From CAYVTD01 sp964577665 (GTDB lineage: Bacteria; Bacteroidota; Ignavibacteria; Kapaibacteriales; UBA2268), in contig CAZOBD010000010.1 in NCBI GenBank assembly GCA_964577665.1, forward strand, positions 1 through 44,386: 44,386 bases of DNA. Direction: 5' to 3'. This document shows, one piece after another, positions 1 through 7,451 of the stretch. Both the position numbers and the translations under genes were made by a program. The stretch's first letter is position 1. Every line of letters starts with the position of its first letter. A model generated the notes under the pieces. That model searched no databases. It was not told the DNA's origin and was given only the letters and a program-made list of their open reading frames with translations.

Positions 1-2
1 TA

Positions 3-74
3 CGGGAATCATTAATAACAGACTTAGCCGGCGAACTTATTGAGCTTAAAAAAAAGAGTTTGGGGAGGACTTAA
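3..74 (+). CDS. 3' tail of an unidentified gene (partial)
   Basis: An open frame enters the window at its left edge and runs 23 codons to a TAA at 72-74. The tail is charged, and its last residues read ELIELKKKSLGRT. It stops 12 bases before a long palindrome, which is where a gene-cassette or operon end would be expected. Too little is present to name a family. It could also be a chance open frame, since no start lies in the window. Reading the bases to the left would settle it. Confidence 0.35.
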   Translation, partial: RESLITDLAGELIELKKKSLGRT

Positions 75-86
75 CAAGAAAATTGT

Positions 87-220
87 GCCCAACGTTGAGT
101 ATATACAAAGTAGGCGATTGCGCGCTTCGAACTTATCAAACCGTTGCAATTTTGAAGCGGGCTACAACCTACCAATTTACTGCTATCCCGCCTATTTTGT
201 ATATACATTGTTGTAGGGCG
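87..220. repeat. long attC-like imperfect palindrome
   Basis: Nested inverted repeats fold this 134-bp stretch. The outer arms are 99-116 (GTATATACAAAGTAGGCG) and 189-206, which pair at 17 of 18 positions. The inner arms are 120-131 and 151-162, which pair at 10 of 12. The left end begins GCCCAAC (87-93), which fits the RYYYAAC end of integron attC sites. The right end reads GTTGTAGGGC (210-219), a GTTGGGC-like end with two extra bases. Size and layout are attC-like, but no integrase is in the window. A T-run at 221-227 would also let it act as a terminator. The 3' ends of both flanking genes point at it. Confidence 0.5.
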
Positions 221-225
221 TTTTT

Positions 226-1266
226 TTATTTTATCGAATAATTAGTCCCAGGTCCTGTTCCAAATTTTTCAATCAAGTTTTTATCAATCAATTCAGGCAA
301 AATCCGCTTAACTGTGGGACTTGGAATTCCGAGTTTTTTGGCAATATCACCAGATTTGCATCCCGAATTGTTTTCTATGAAAGTCAATATGGATTTTTCT
401 CTTGGCGACAATCTTGTTTCAACTCCTTTACTTTCAAGTTTTATCATTAGTTGAGTCTGAATATTTCCAAGTGCATCAAAGAAAAATCGAATCCAATCCG
501 TTACATCTTCATAGGGTCTTTGTGCTTGACAACTCCTTAAAACTCTATAATATTCAGTTTTTCTACTTTCTATTTCATGTTCAAAACTTACATATTGAAT
601 CCATTTATATCCATGTTTTAGTAGCAGCAGGGTTGAAAGCAATCTGCTCAGACGACCATTTCCGTCTTGAAACGGATGAATACTCACAAATTCATAAGCA
701 AATAATGCACATTTTACTAATGGATGAGTTTCATTGTCGTTTACATACCAATCAATTAGGAATCTCATTGCATCCTGTGTCGGGAATCCAGCTTCGGTGG
801 TCTGAAATATTATCTGTCGAGTTCCATCTGGAAGCTTAGCTTCTACAGCATTGCTATGCTGCTTGTAATTACCTTTATGCCACTCGTCTTTCTTGCTATA
901 TTTCATTAAAACATTGTGCAAATTTTTCAGGTTACTTTCTGTAATTGATATTTCTTCATGTGATTCCGAAATTAAATCAAGTGTTTCAAAATAACCCACG
1001 ACTTCTTGTGAATCTCTATCTGCAATTTTTGTTATGTCAATTTCTTTGAGCAAGACTTCAACTTCTTCGTCAGACATTTTTGAACCTTCAATACGTGTTG
1101 AAGCCCCAACGCTTCGAACAGTGGCAATCGTTTTTAATTGCTTTAAACTTTGTCCTTCTTTTTTTTCTATCGTAGTCCATGAAGCATCAAATCGGTCAAT
1201 TTGGCTTATCAGTCGGATAAGCTCCCAATCAATATTGAGAGAAAATGTATGTACCTTATTTTCCAT
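226..1266 (-). CDS. Fic family protein with C-terminal winged-helix DNA-binding domain
   Basis: This is a probable AMP-transferase of the Fic family (346 aa), which modifies target proteins with AMP or another nucleotide moiety. The catalytic motif HPFQDGNGR is intact at residues 197-205. A class II inhibitory-helix motif (STRIEG, residues 56-61) lies N-terminal, so the enzyme is expected to be self-inhibited. Residues about 286-346 form a winged helix-turn-helix (SGDIAKKLGIPSPTVKRIL), which suggests DNA binding and possibly self-regulation. Its stop codon lies at the base of the 87-220 palindrome, and three short repeats sit in its upstream region. No antitoxin-like partner gene is adjacent. 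The target is unknown. Confidence in the family is high. Confidence 0.92.
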   Translation of the reverse strand: MENKVHTFSLNIDWELIRLISQIDRFDASWTTIEKKEGQSLKQLKTIATVRSVGASTRIEGSKMSDEEVEVLLKEIDITKIADRDSQEVVGYFETLDLISESHEEISITESNLKNLHNVLMKYSKKDEWHKGNYKQHSNAVEAKLPDGTRQIIFQTTEAGFPTQDAMRFLIDWYVNDNETHPLVKCALFAYEFVSIHPFQDGNGRLSRLLSTLLLLKHGYKWIQYVSFEHEIESRKTEYYRVLRSCQAQRPYEDVTDWIRFFFDALGNIQTQLMIKLESKGVETRLSPREKSILTFIENNSGCKSGDIAKKLGIPSPTVKRILPELIDKNLIEKFGTGPGTNYSIK

Positions 1267-1295
1267 ACTTCAAATATATCACTTTACTTTCAATT

Positions 1296-1370
1296 TGATA
1301 CGATATGATTCGTTTTTATTCGATAAATATTCGAAAATTCTGATACGATATGAGCTTTTATTATACGATA
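1296..1370 (-). promoter_or_regulatory. three operator-like repeats upstream of the fic gene
   Basis: The decamer T(G/T)ATACGATA occurs at 1296-1305, 1341-1350 and 1361-1370. The first two copies extend to the identical 12-mer GATACGATATGA (1297-1308 and 1342-1353). An ATTCGATAAATATTCGAA stretch lies between them. All lie within about 105 bases upstream of the Fic start, so they are good candidates for operator sites. A TATAAT hexamer is readable on the minus strand at 1365-1360, but no convincing -35 sits at the right distance. Binding by the Fic protein's own winged helix is inference. Confidence 0.45.
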
Positions 1371-1390
1371 GCGGTTCGGTCAAATGCTCT

Positions 1391-1520
1391 ACAACGTGTC
1401 TGGGGTAAGCGGAGTAATTCTTATTATTGTGTTTACCCCATGTTGTACAGAGTTCGCGGAGCGGACTCCCCGCTTACCCCAGACACGTTGTCCTGAATGA
1501 GCGGAGCGAATTCAGGACAA
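1391..1520. repeat. modular palindromic element, two nested hairpins
   Basis: Arms 1391-1415 and 1465-1491 are inverted copies (ACAACGTGTCTGGGGTAAGC and its complement). They differ only by two extra G/C pairs near the loop side. A shortened inverted copy lies at 1432-1448. Overlapping the right arm is a second hairpin, TTGTCCTGAAT at 1488-1498 with ATTCAGGACAA at 1510-1520, a perfect 11-bp stem. Together with the 87-220 palindrome it brackets the fic gene, as expected for an excisable or cassette-like unit. No open frame is inside. Confidence 0.6.
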
Positions 1521-1753
1521 CTCGTTTTTATACGCAACTGCCCTTTTTTATTCGTAAATCCCCATAAAGCTATACATTAAAGCGAATGTTTTTCTAATGT
1601 TTCGTATAACACCGCTCTCCAATGGATAAACGAAGTTTTAATTCTATACTATTTAATTAAATAATACATTTCCAGCGAAAATATACTTTTTCCCTGAAAT
1701 AAACAAAAGATTTTGATTTATTTTAGGAAAAATGCACTTATCAGCTTAATATC
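1521..1753. other. gene-free AT-rich junction between the fic unit and clpB
   Basis: No open frame, RNA gene or insertion sequence was recognised here. A CGTATAACACCGCTCTCC phrase near 1601-1620 is followed by AT-rich sequence. No remnant of the missing clpB 3' half could be read on the minus strand in any frame. It therefore looks like replacement sequence rather than decayed clpB. Confidence 0.4.
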
Positions 1754-3064
1754 TTATTTTGCATTGAGTTCCCTCAGCAAAGCTTCTCTTTCAATCTCCA
1801 GACGGCGTATATTTCTTTCGATTTTGTCGAGCTCATCGGGCATTGAGTCTATTTCCATCCTAAGCTTGCTTGCCGCTTCGTCAATCAGGTCAATGGATTT
1901 ATCAGGCTGAAAGCGGTCGGTGATATACCTGTCTGAAAGTTCTGCGGCGGCAACTATAGCGCTGTCGTTTATTCTAACCCCGTGATGCACTTCGTATTTG
2001 TCCTTCAGTCCCCGCAGAATGGAAATAGTATCATACACGTTCGGTTCGTCTATTAGTACTTTCAAAAATCTTCTTTCCAGAGCCGGGTCTTTCTCAACGT
2101 GTTTTTGATATTCAGTAAGGGTAGTCGCTCCTATGCAGCGGAGATCGCCGCGGGCAAGAGCAGGCTTTAGGATATTTGCCGCATCCATGCTGCCCGAAGT
2201 CGCTCCTGCGCCGATAAGGGTATGTATTTCGTCAATAAAAAGAATGATTTCGCCATTTGAATCTTCTACTTCTTTGATGATAGCTTTGAGCCTTTCCTCA
2301 AACTGGCCTCTAAAACTTGTGCCTGCCACCAAAGCGCCCATTTCAAGAGCGACAATCTCTTTGCTCAGCAGGGTTTCGGGCACATCGCCCGATACGATGC
2401 GCTGGGCAATGCCTTCCACTATTGCGGTTTTTCCAACGCCGGGATCGCCGATGAGTATGGGGTTGTTTTTTCTGCGGCGGGAAAGCACCTGCATCACCCG
2501 GCGTATTTCATCGTCCCTGCCGATTACCGGATCAATTTTACCCTTGCGGGCTTCGTCGTTCAGCATTCTTCCGTAGCGCTTCAGTGATTGGTATTTATCT
2601 TCGGCGTTTTGGTCTGTAACCCGCCGGCTGCCTCTTACGCTTTTTAGTACGTTCAAAATTGAGTCTTTTGTAACGCCGCTGTTTTTTAAAAGTTTTCCTG
2701 TTTCGCCTTTGCTCTCGCTTAATGCAATAAGAAGATGCTCGGTGCTTACATATTCGTCTTTCATGCGGTCGGCTTCCTTCTGAGCCTTGTCAAAAACTCC
2801 CGAAAGCTCGGGGGAAAGAAATGTTTTTGTCAAGCCTCCGCCCACCTTCGGCAGTTTTTCCAAAAGTTCGTTCACTTTTATTTTTATGTTTCCCGGATTT
2901 ACACCTATTTTGCCTAAAATATCGGGAGTAATTCCTTCTGAATCCTGCACCAGCGCAGCCAGAAGATGCTCCGGCATTAAAGACTGGTTATTGTAACTTA
3001 CGGCTATCTCCTGAGCCGTCTGCACGGCTTCCTGCGATTTTAAGGTTAATTTTTGATAGTTCAT
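1754..3064 (-). CDS. clpB: ClpB-type AAA+ disaggregase, C-terminally truncated
   Basis: ClpB is a hexameric AAA+ unfoldase that works with DnaK to solubilise aggregates. This gene encodes the N domain (about residues 5-145), the linker and the complete first ATPase domain. Walker A is GDPGVGKT and Walker B is LFIDEIH. It then ends with a TAA a few residues into the coiled-coil middle domain (IEREALLRELNAK). Family members are about 850-870 aa; this one is 436. The middle domain and second ATPase domain are missing, so normal disaggregation is unlikely. An in-frame GTG lies upstream at 3073, but AGGAG eight bases before the ATG at 3064 favours the ATG. The break faces the Fic patch and looks like a rearrangement end. 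The intact frame may still yield a stable fragment. Confidence 0.9.
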   Translation of the reverse strand: MNYQKLTLKSQEAVQTAQEIAVSYNNQSLMPEHLLAALVQDSEGITPDILGKIGVNPGNIKIKVNELLEKLPKVGGGLTKTFLSPELSGVFDKAQKEADRMKDEYVSTEHLLIALSESKGETGKLLKNSGVTKDSILNVLKSVRGSRRVTDQNAEDKYQSLKRYGRMLNDEARKGKIDPVIGRDDEIRRVMQVLSRRRKNNPILIGDPGVGKTAIVEGIAQRIVSGDVPETLLSKEIVALEMGALVAGTSFRGQFEERLKAIIKEVEDSNGEIILFIDEIHTLIGAGATSGSMDAANILKPALARGDLRCIGATTLTEYQKHVEKDPALERRFLKVLIDEPNVYDTISILRGLKDKYEVHHGVRINDSAIVAAAELSDRYITDRFQPDKSIDLIDEAASKLRMEIDSMPDELDKIERNIRRLEIEREALLRELNAK

Positions 3065-3223
3065 TTTTTTCACTCCTGTATCTTCTTTATCCTCCTGCCA
3101 TTACTGAGAATTAGCACGAATTTTATTAGGAATTATTGCATGTTTTGGATATATTGCAATGCAGATTTTTACAATAAAATAGTTTTATGTTGCATTTAAT
3201 AAGTGGAAAATATTTGATATGAT

Positions 3224-3949
3224 ATGGAAAAAACCGAAAATATAAAAAGCAATGAAAAAAGGGGAGCTGTAACACTTGCTGTGTTTGCTGTGGCAACCAT
3301 TGTATTGTGGCAGCTTCCCGGCGGGGGATATATTCTCTATCCGTTTACCATTTTGGGAACATGGTTTCATGAAATGGGGCACGGTTTAGCGGCACTGCTT
3401 CTTGGAGGTAATTTTCTTTATCTTGAGTTATATCCTAACGGGTCAGGTCTTGCTGCACACTCCGGTCCGCTTTTTTTGGGGAATATAGGAAAAGCTTTGG
3501 TTGCCGGCGCCGGACCCCTCGGTCCGACAATCACGGGGGCGCTGTTCATAGCCGCGTCAACCCGGCAAAAAATGACATCCCTGATACTTTTTCTGCTGGG
3601 GGTTATGCTTATTGTTTCTCTTGTTTTCTGGGTAAGACCTGTTTTTGGTTTTGGTTTCGCCGTTATATTGCTTTTTGCTGTTGTGATTATGTACATTTCA
3701 TTAAAAGGGAACCCCGGATTAAAAAGGTTCGCCCTCCAGTTTCTGGGAATACAGGCATTGATAAGCCTTTATCTAAGCATAAACTATCTTTTCTCCGGCG
3801 GAGGAGTTGTCGGCGGAAAGGGATATTACTCTGACACTATGGTAATGCAGCAAAATCTTTTTCTTCCTTACTGGTTTTGGGGAGGGCTTATACTTGCTCT
3901 TTCCGCTTATATCATTATCAGAAGTCTGGTAAGTGCTTACCGCAGGTAA
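3224..3949 (+). CDS. M50-family membrane metallopeptidase
   Basis: This 241-aa integral membrane protein resembles the M50B (site-2-protease-like) family. The zinc-binding motif HEMGH (HExxH) is in the second hydrophobic segment at about residues 49-53. It is followed by a glycine-rich loop and several further membrane helices, including a GPLGPTITGAL segment near residue 100. Such proteins cleave substrates within or near the inner membrane; the substrate here is not evident. The gene is divergent from the clpB fragment with about 160 bp between starts. No strong ribosome-binding site precedes the ATG. The family call is firm and the function is general. Confidence 0.8.
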   Translation: MEKTENIKSNEKRGAVTLAVFAVATIVLWQLPGGGYILYPFTILGTWFHEMGHGLAALLLGGNFLYLELYPNGSGLAAHSGPLFLGNIGKALVAGAGPLGPTITGALFIAASTRQKMTSLILFLLGVMLIVSLVFWVRPVFGFGFAVILLFAVVIMYISLKGNPGLKRFALQFLGIQALISLYLSINYLFSGGGVVGGKGYYSDTMVMQQNLFLPYWFWGGLILALSAYIIIRSLVSAYRR

Positions 3950-4004
3950 ATACTCAAATTATATTAATCCCTGAACGTCATTAGAATTATTCACTGGTAA
4001 TTTG

Positions 4005-4715
4005 TTATCTGTATTCGGGATTTTCGAAATTCCAGCGTGTGCCGTCGTTCCAGTCTTTCCTGGAATTGCCGTATGGAGGATACCCGCCGGCGTCTTTCAG
4101 CATTTTAGCAAGATGAAGAAGATTATATGTCATAAAGGTAGTGTTTCTGTTCGTGAAATCATTATTTGCGGCATTGGATTCTTCGTCAAGGTAGCTCGGT
4201 CCGGGTCCGACTTCACCGATCCATCCGCAGTCTGCCTGAGGGGGAACGGTGTAACCCAGATGCTGTAAAGCATAAAGCATCCCCATAGCGCAGTGCTTCA
4301 CCCCGTCTTCGTTGCCGGTAATCACGCACCCGCCGGCTTTTCCGTAATAAAGATACTGCCCTTTTTCGTTAAGTTCTCCGCTCATGCCGTAAAGCCTCTC
4401 AATAAGCTTCTGTGCCGCTGACGATTTTTCTCCGAGCCAGATGGGAGTGCCGATTATTAGTATATCAGCCGCGAAAATTCTTTTGAAAAGAAGGGGCCAT
4501 TCGTCTTGCTCCCAGCCGTGTTCTGTCATATCGGGATAAACCCCGAAAGCAGTGTTGTGATCAATAAAACGGATGTAATCGACATCAACGTTTTCCTTTT
4601 TCATTATATTCATTGAAACTTTCATCAAGCCCTCGGTATGGCTTTGTTGAGGTGATTTTTTTAAAGTGCAGTTGACGTAAATTGCTTTGAGATGTGAAAA
4701 ATCAGATTTTTTCAT
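4005..4715 (-). CDS. flavodoxin-fold NAD(P)H-dependent oxidoreductase
   Basis: This 236-aa protein has the flavodoxin-like fold of FMN-dependent reductases. The first strand (AIYVNCTLKKSPQQSHTEGL) carries the phosphate-binding loop for FMN. The segment ADILIIGTPIWLGEKSSAAQ at about residues 83-102 matches the second FMN-binding loop of the family. A third loop with GGCVITGNEDGVKH follows. It probably acts as a soluble cytoplasmic quinone or small-molecule reductase; the substrate cannot be told. No partner gene is close. The upstream side is a 650-bp repeat-filled spacer. Confidence 0.8.
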   Translation of the reverse strand: MKKSDFSHLKAIYVNCTLKKSPQQSHTEGLMKVSMNIMKKENVDVDYIRFIDHNTAFGVYPDMTEHGWEQDEWPLLFKRIFAADILIIGTPIWLGEKSSAAQKLIERLYGMSGELNEKGQYLYYGKAGGCVITGNEDGVKHCAMGMLYALQHLGYTVPPQADCGWIGEVGPGPSYLDEESNAANNDFTNRNTTFMTYNLLHLAKMLKDAGGYPPYGNSRKDWNDGTRWNFENPEYR

Positions 4716-4936
4716 GGAGTATTATAATTTTTGATACAGACTTATAGTTTGCATATATACTAATAAAATATATGAAAATCAAAAAATAAAAGAAAAATAT
4801 AACAAAAAAATGATTTATCAATAATTTCTCTCGATAAACCCGATATTTTCATATTCTGTTCTAATAAAGAGGTTACCCAAAAAAAACATATTTTCTCTCC
4901 TTCTTTATGTTATACTTTGAAAGGAAATAAGAAATT

Positions 4937-5052
4937 GAAACATCCATGATTAGGTAAAATCACTCAAAGAGAACGATTATTTGAGAGTTAAGACAAACAG
5001 AGTTTTGAAAGAAAAGCACATTCCCAAATCGGAGTTTGGGAATGAGATGCGA
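4937..5052 (+). repeat. dispersed repeat, long copy (forward)
   Basis: This 116-bp stretch is nearly identical to the reverse complement of 10888-11010. It starts with the core GAAACATCCATGATT and contains a hairpin at 5020-5028/5035-5043 (ATTCCCAAA...TTTGGGAAT). The 656-bp spacer 4716-5371 holds this copy, a second core copy and three perfect hairpins. It contains no credible gene. Confidence 0.75.
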
Positions 5053-5085
5053 AAAATCAAAATGTTCTAACAATAGGAGCAAAAA

Positions 5086-5116
5086 GATGTCCAACATCTG
5101 GCAGATGTTGGACATC
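5086..5116. repeat. 13-bp perfect hairpin (GATGTCCAACATC module)
   Basis: Perfect 13-bp arms at 5086-5098 and 5104-5116 flank a 5-base loop. An essentially identical hairpin occurs at 10703-10733, and a variant (GATGTCGGACA...TGTCCGGCATC) at 36644-36675. It is one of the interchangeable hairpin modules of the dispersed repeat. Confidence 0.75.
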
Positions 5117-5138
5117 TGAAGCAGAAAGTAAAAAATAA

Positions 5139-5189
5139 ACAGATGAAACATCCATGATTCGGGAAAACACCCAAGTTGGATGATTATTT
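5139..5189 (+). repeat. dispersed repeat, core copy (forward)
   Basis: The core begins ACAGATGAAACATCCATGAT and continues through GGGAAAACACCC to GGATGATTATTT. The same core occurs at 4937, 8629-8687 (reverse), 10961-11010 (reverse) and 36589-36637 (forward). Confidence 0.75.
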
Positions 5190-5204
5190 TAGAAAGGAAG
5201 AACG

Positions 5205-5237
5205 AACCTTCCGAAGGTTTGAAACCTTCGGAAGGTT
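5205..5237. repeat. 33-bp palindrome with 16-bp perfect arms
   Basis: Arms AACCTTCCGAAGGTTT (5205-5220) and its exact complement (5222-5237) are separated by one base. Each arm is itself partly palindromic (CCTTCCGAAGG). There is no T-run, so it is not an ordinary terminator. Confidence 0.8.
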
Positions 5238-5240
5238 AAA

Positions 5241-5268
5241 GTAGGGAACAGGCATGCCTGTTCCCTAC
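5241..5268. repeat. 28-bp perfect palindrome
   Basis: GTAGGGAACAGGCA at 5241-5254 is followed directly by its exact complement at 5255-5268, with no spacer. It lies four bases from the preceding palindrome and just before another AATAAACAGATGAA core start at 5271. Confidence 0.8.
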
Positions 5269-5371
5269 AAAATAAACAGATGAACTAATGCCGAAAACAT
5301 ATCAAAACTTATCACTATTTGAGGAAAATACATTTACATACAAATTGTTTGATATTTCAATAGCAGACAGT

Positions 5372-7363
5372 TTAATATTCCTGATGAACTAAAGCAGAGT
5401 AACTGCCATCCATGCCTCCGAAAATTATAGAATAATTTTTTCCTTTAGCAAGTTTTATATCATTCATTTTATATAGGGAATCTGACTTGTTAGTAACAAA
5501 AGTATCGGAATTGAAAAACACAAGGCTTATTTTTCTTTCGGTTGTTACGTTCCTTGGATCGCTTGCCTGTCCGTAGGGCAGATTGTTGGCAAGCACATCT
5601 CCCTCAGCGGAATGAAGAGTAACTGTCAGATTATCGACACTCGTAGCGGCATTTACGAAACGGCGCCTGTAAGAATCAAGGTCTGTACCCATCGGATCGG
5701 TTTGAATTATAACATACTCGACATCTGTGGGCTCTCCTCCCGCCACTATCAATATACGTTTGCCCTTTTCGGCATTGAAATTAAAGTCCTGTCCTTCAAT
5801 AGTAACAGTATTTGCACCGCTTCTTACGATAGATGTAAGGCTTGTCGAAAAATAGAACTTAGCTTCTTCGATTGAAAAATCCGATTCTATGTCAGATTTC
5901 AGTGCAAAATTAACATAGTTTGGTCCGGCGACCATGTTAACAAATGAGCAGTAAACGCTTTCTTCGTAAAAATCGATGCTTTGATTTTCATCTTCGTCTT
6001 CTATCATTGCAATCTTGTATTCACCGCTTACAGTTTTACTGATTACCATTACATAGTTCTTTCCTTTTTCCACCCGCGCGGTAGCTGCAAAAAGAAGACG
6101 GGACGGCGTACCTGAAGTAAAAATGCCAAGTGGCAGCAAACCTTCTTTAACCAATACGGGACTGCCTATTCTGCCATAATAGAGTAGATCGCTAAGCTTT
6201 ACTCCGTTTTGAAAACCGAGTTCGGATGTATCGCCCCTTGCAAGTACTGTCGCCGTAATGGCAGGATCGCCCTCTGCCGCATGTATTACGCGTACGTAAG
6301 CCATACCTTCGGGCGGGGTAAGCCTTGTCGGTTCGGCTAAGACAGACAGCTTTCCGTCACCGTCGAGAGAGTCAAACACGAAAAGTGAGTAGCGGTTGAA
6401 AACCTCAAGGGCAGAGGTGGCGGCGCTTTTCAACTCACCGTTTATATATGCGGAAAGAGAATCAGCCATCAGGGAGGTACAGGCGGTTACTTCTCTGAAC
6501 TCTCCGACAGTATAAGGAGCCAGATTTTCAATAAAAATATCCGGTTCTTTAAGGGTCTCTACGTTTGCCGAACTAACATTGACAGATCGTATGAAAGCCA
6601 TTGTTTCCGGTTCAGGTTCGGCAAACCTCATTGCACCTTCAGTCGGATCGTAATCGTTGAGAATATAAATGCTTTCTTCCTCTCCCTGTCCGCCGTCTGT
6701 TATCAATACGGTGTACTCGGTCTGTTCCTGAAGATCAAGCCGGAACAAACCTAAGTTTTCATCTACCGAATCCTTGTGGCGTATGATGGAAATACCTGTT
6801 TCGCCCGAGCGTACCTTGGTTAAAAATGTGAACTGCCTGTATCGCATTCTTGTTGCTATGGGAGGTCCGTTAGGGCAGCCAAAGGTAATAGTATAGGTAA
6901 CTGTCGAATCAGGATTGGCATTGAAGGCTTTAATGTATGATATATTAGGCTGCTCGCCAAGTCCCGTGGTAGTGGGTATATATATAAGGCTGTCTGCCGG
7001 ATTATAAGGCTTTTCACTGTTGTCAGCCGTCGGCAGTACAAAAAAAGTATAGTAAGTGTTTCTTACAAAGCGGACCCGGCGGGGAGTGCGTATCTCTTCG
7101 GTTTCGCCTTTTTTTATACGTACTGTAACTGAGTCCATAGGGGGATGAACGCCCTCTGTACACTGTTTGTATTCGATATCCGTAAAAGAAAAGCCGCCTT
7201 CCATTGCTAAAGTTCGCGGTTCTTGGTCTCCGGCAAGATTAATAAAACGCGCATAGACGGATTCTGTCTGAGGGGGGGGATTTACCAAATCGGGATTTTC
7301 TTCCGGGCAGCCGGTCAGTGTCAGTAAAACTGCGGCGGCGATAAACCATTTAATATATCTCAT
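5372..7363 (-). CDS. secreted lipoprotein with DUF4397-like repeats
   Basis: This is a large exported protein (663 aa from the chosen start) with a lipoprotein signal ending LLTLTGC, so it is probably anchored to a membrane facing the periplasm or the surface. The rest is built of repeated beta-rich units. Each opens with a phrase like YARFINLAGD, AYVRVIHAAEG, VYCSFVNMVAG or RRFVNAATSV, which is the signature of DUF4397-type domains. At least four such units are visible. An ATG nine codons upstream (7390) is in frame, but the later ATG at 7363 places a normal signal peptide at the N terminus. No enzymatic motif is seen. The role is probably structural or adhesive. The function is unknown. Confidence 0.75.
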   Translation of the reverse strand: MRYIKWFIAAAVLLTLTGCPEENPDLVNPPPQTESVYARFINLAGDQEPRTLAMEGGFSFTDIEYKQCTEGVHPPMDSVTVRIKKGETEEIRTPRRVRFVRNTYYTFFVLPTADNSEKPYNPADSLIYIPTTTGLGEQPNISYIKAFNANPDSTVTYTITFGCPNGPPIATRMRYRQFTFLTKVRSGETGISIIRHKDSVDENLGLFRLDLQEQTEYTVLITDGGQGEEESIYILNDYDPTEGAMRFAEPEPETMAFIRSVNVSSANVETLKEPDIFIENLAPYTVGEFREVTACTSLMADSLSAYINGELKSAATSALEVFNRYSLFVFDSLDGDGKLSVLAEPTRLTPPEGMAYVRVIHAAEGDPAITATVLARGDTSELGFQNGVKLSDLLYYGRIGSPVLVKEGLLPLGIFTSGTPSRLLFAATARVEKGKNYVMVISKTVSGEYKIAMIEDEDENQSIDFYEESVYCSFVNMVAGPNYVNFALKSDIESDFSIEEAKFYFSTSLTSIVRSGANTVTIEGQDFNFNAEKGKRILIVAGGEPTDVEYVIIQTDPMGTDLDSYRRRFVNAATSVDNLTVTLHSAEGDVLANNLPYGQASDPRNVTTERKISLVFFNSDTFVTNKSDSLYKMNDIKLAKGKNYSIIFGGMDGSYSALVHQEY

Positions 7364-7451
7364 TTCTTTTCGCTGTAATAATAAAAACACATCTTAGGTA
7401 TTATAACGAAAATCAAAGGATATAATTCTTTTTAATTGTTAAAAAAATATT

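Noticed and set aside
2133..2576. Plus-strand open frame of 147 codons opposite clpB
   Set aside because: It lies wholly antisense to the strongly conserved ATPase domain of ClpB, has Ser/Arg/Pro-biased composition, and has no motif.
3065..3223. CIRCE-type heat-shock operator before clpB
   Set aside because: A TTAGCAC half-site occurs near 3110, but no matching GTGCTAA half-site follows at nine bases.
4960..5151. Minus-strand 63-codon frame in the spacer
   Set aside because: It is made almost entirely of the dispersed repeat and hairpin sequence, with no start signal and Phe/Leu-rich low-complexity content.
4937..5268. Palindrome cluster as a CRISPR array or tRNA cluster
   Set aside because: Repeats are of different kinds, not regularly spaced, and no cloverleaf or CCA-type tRNA features could be read.
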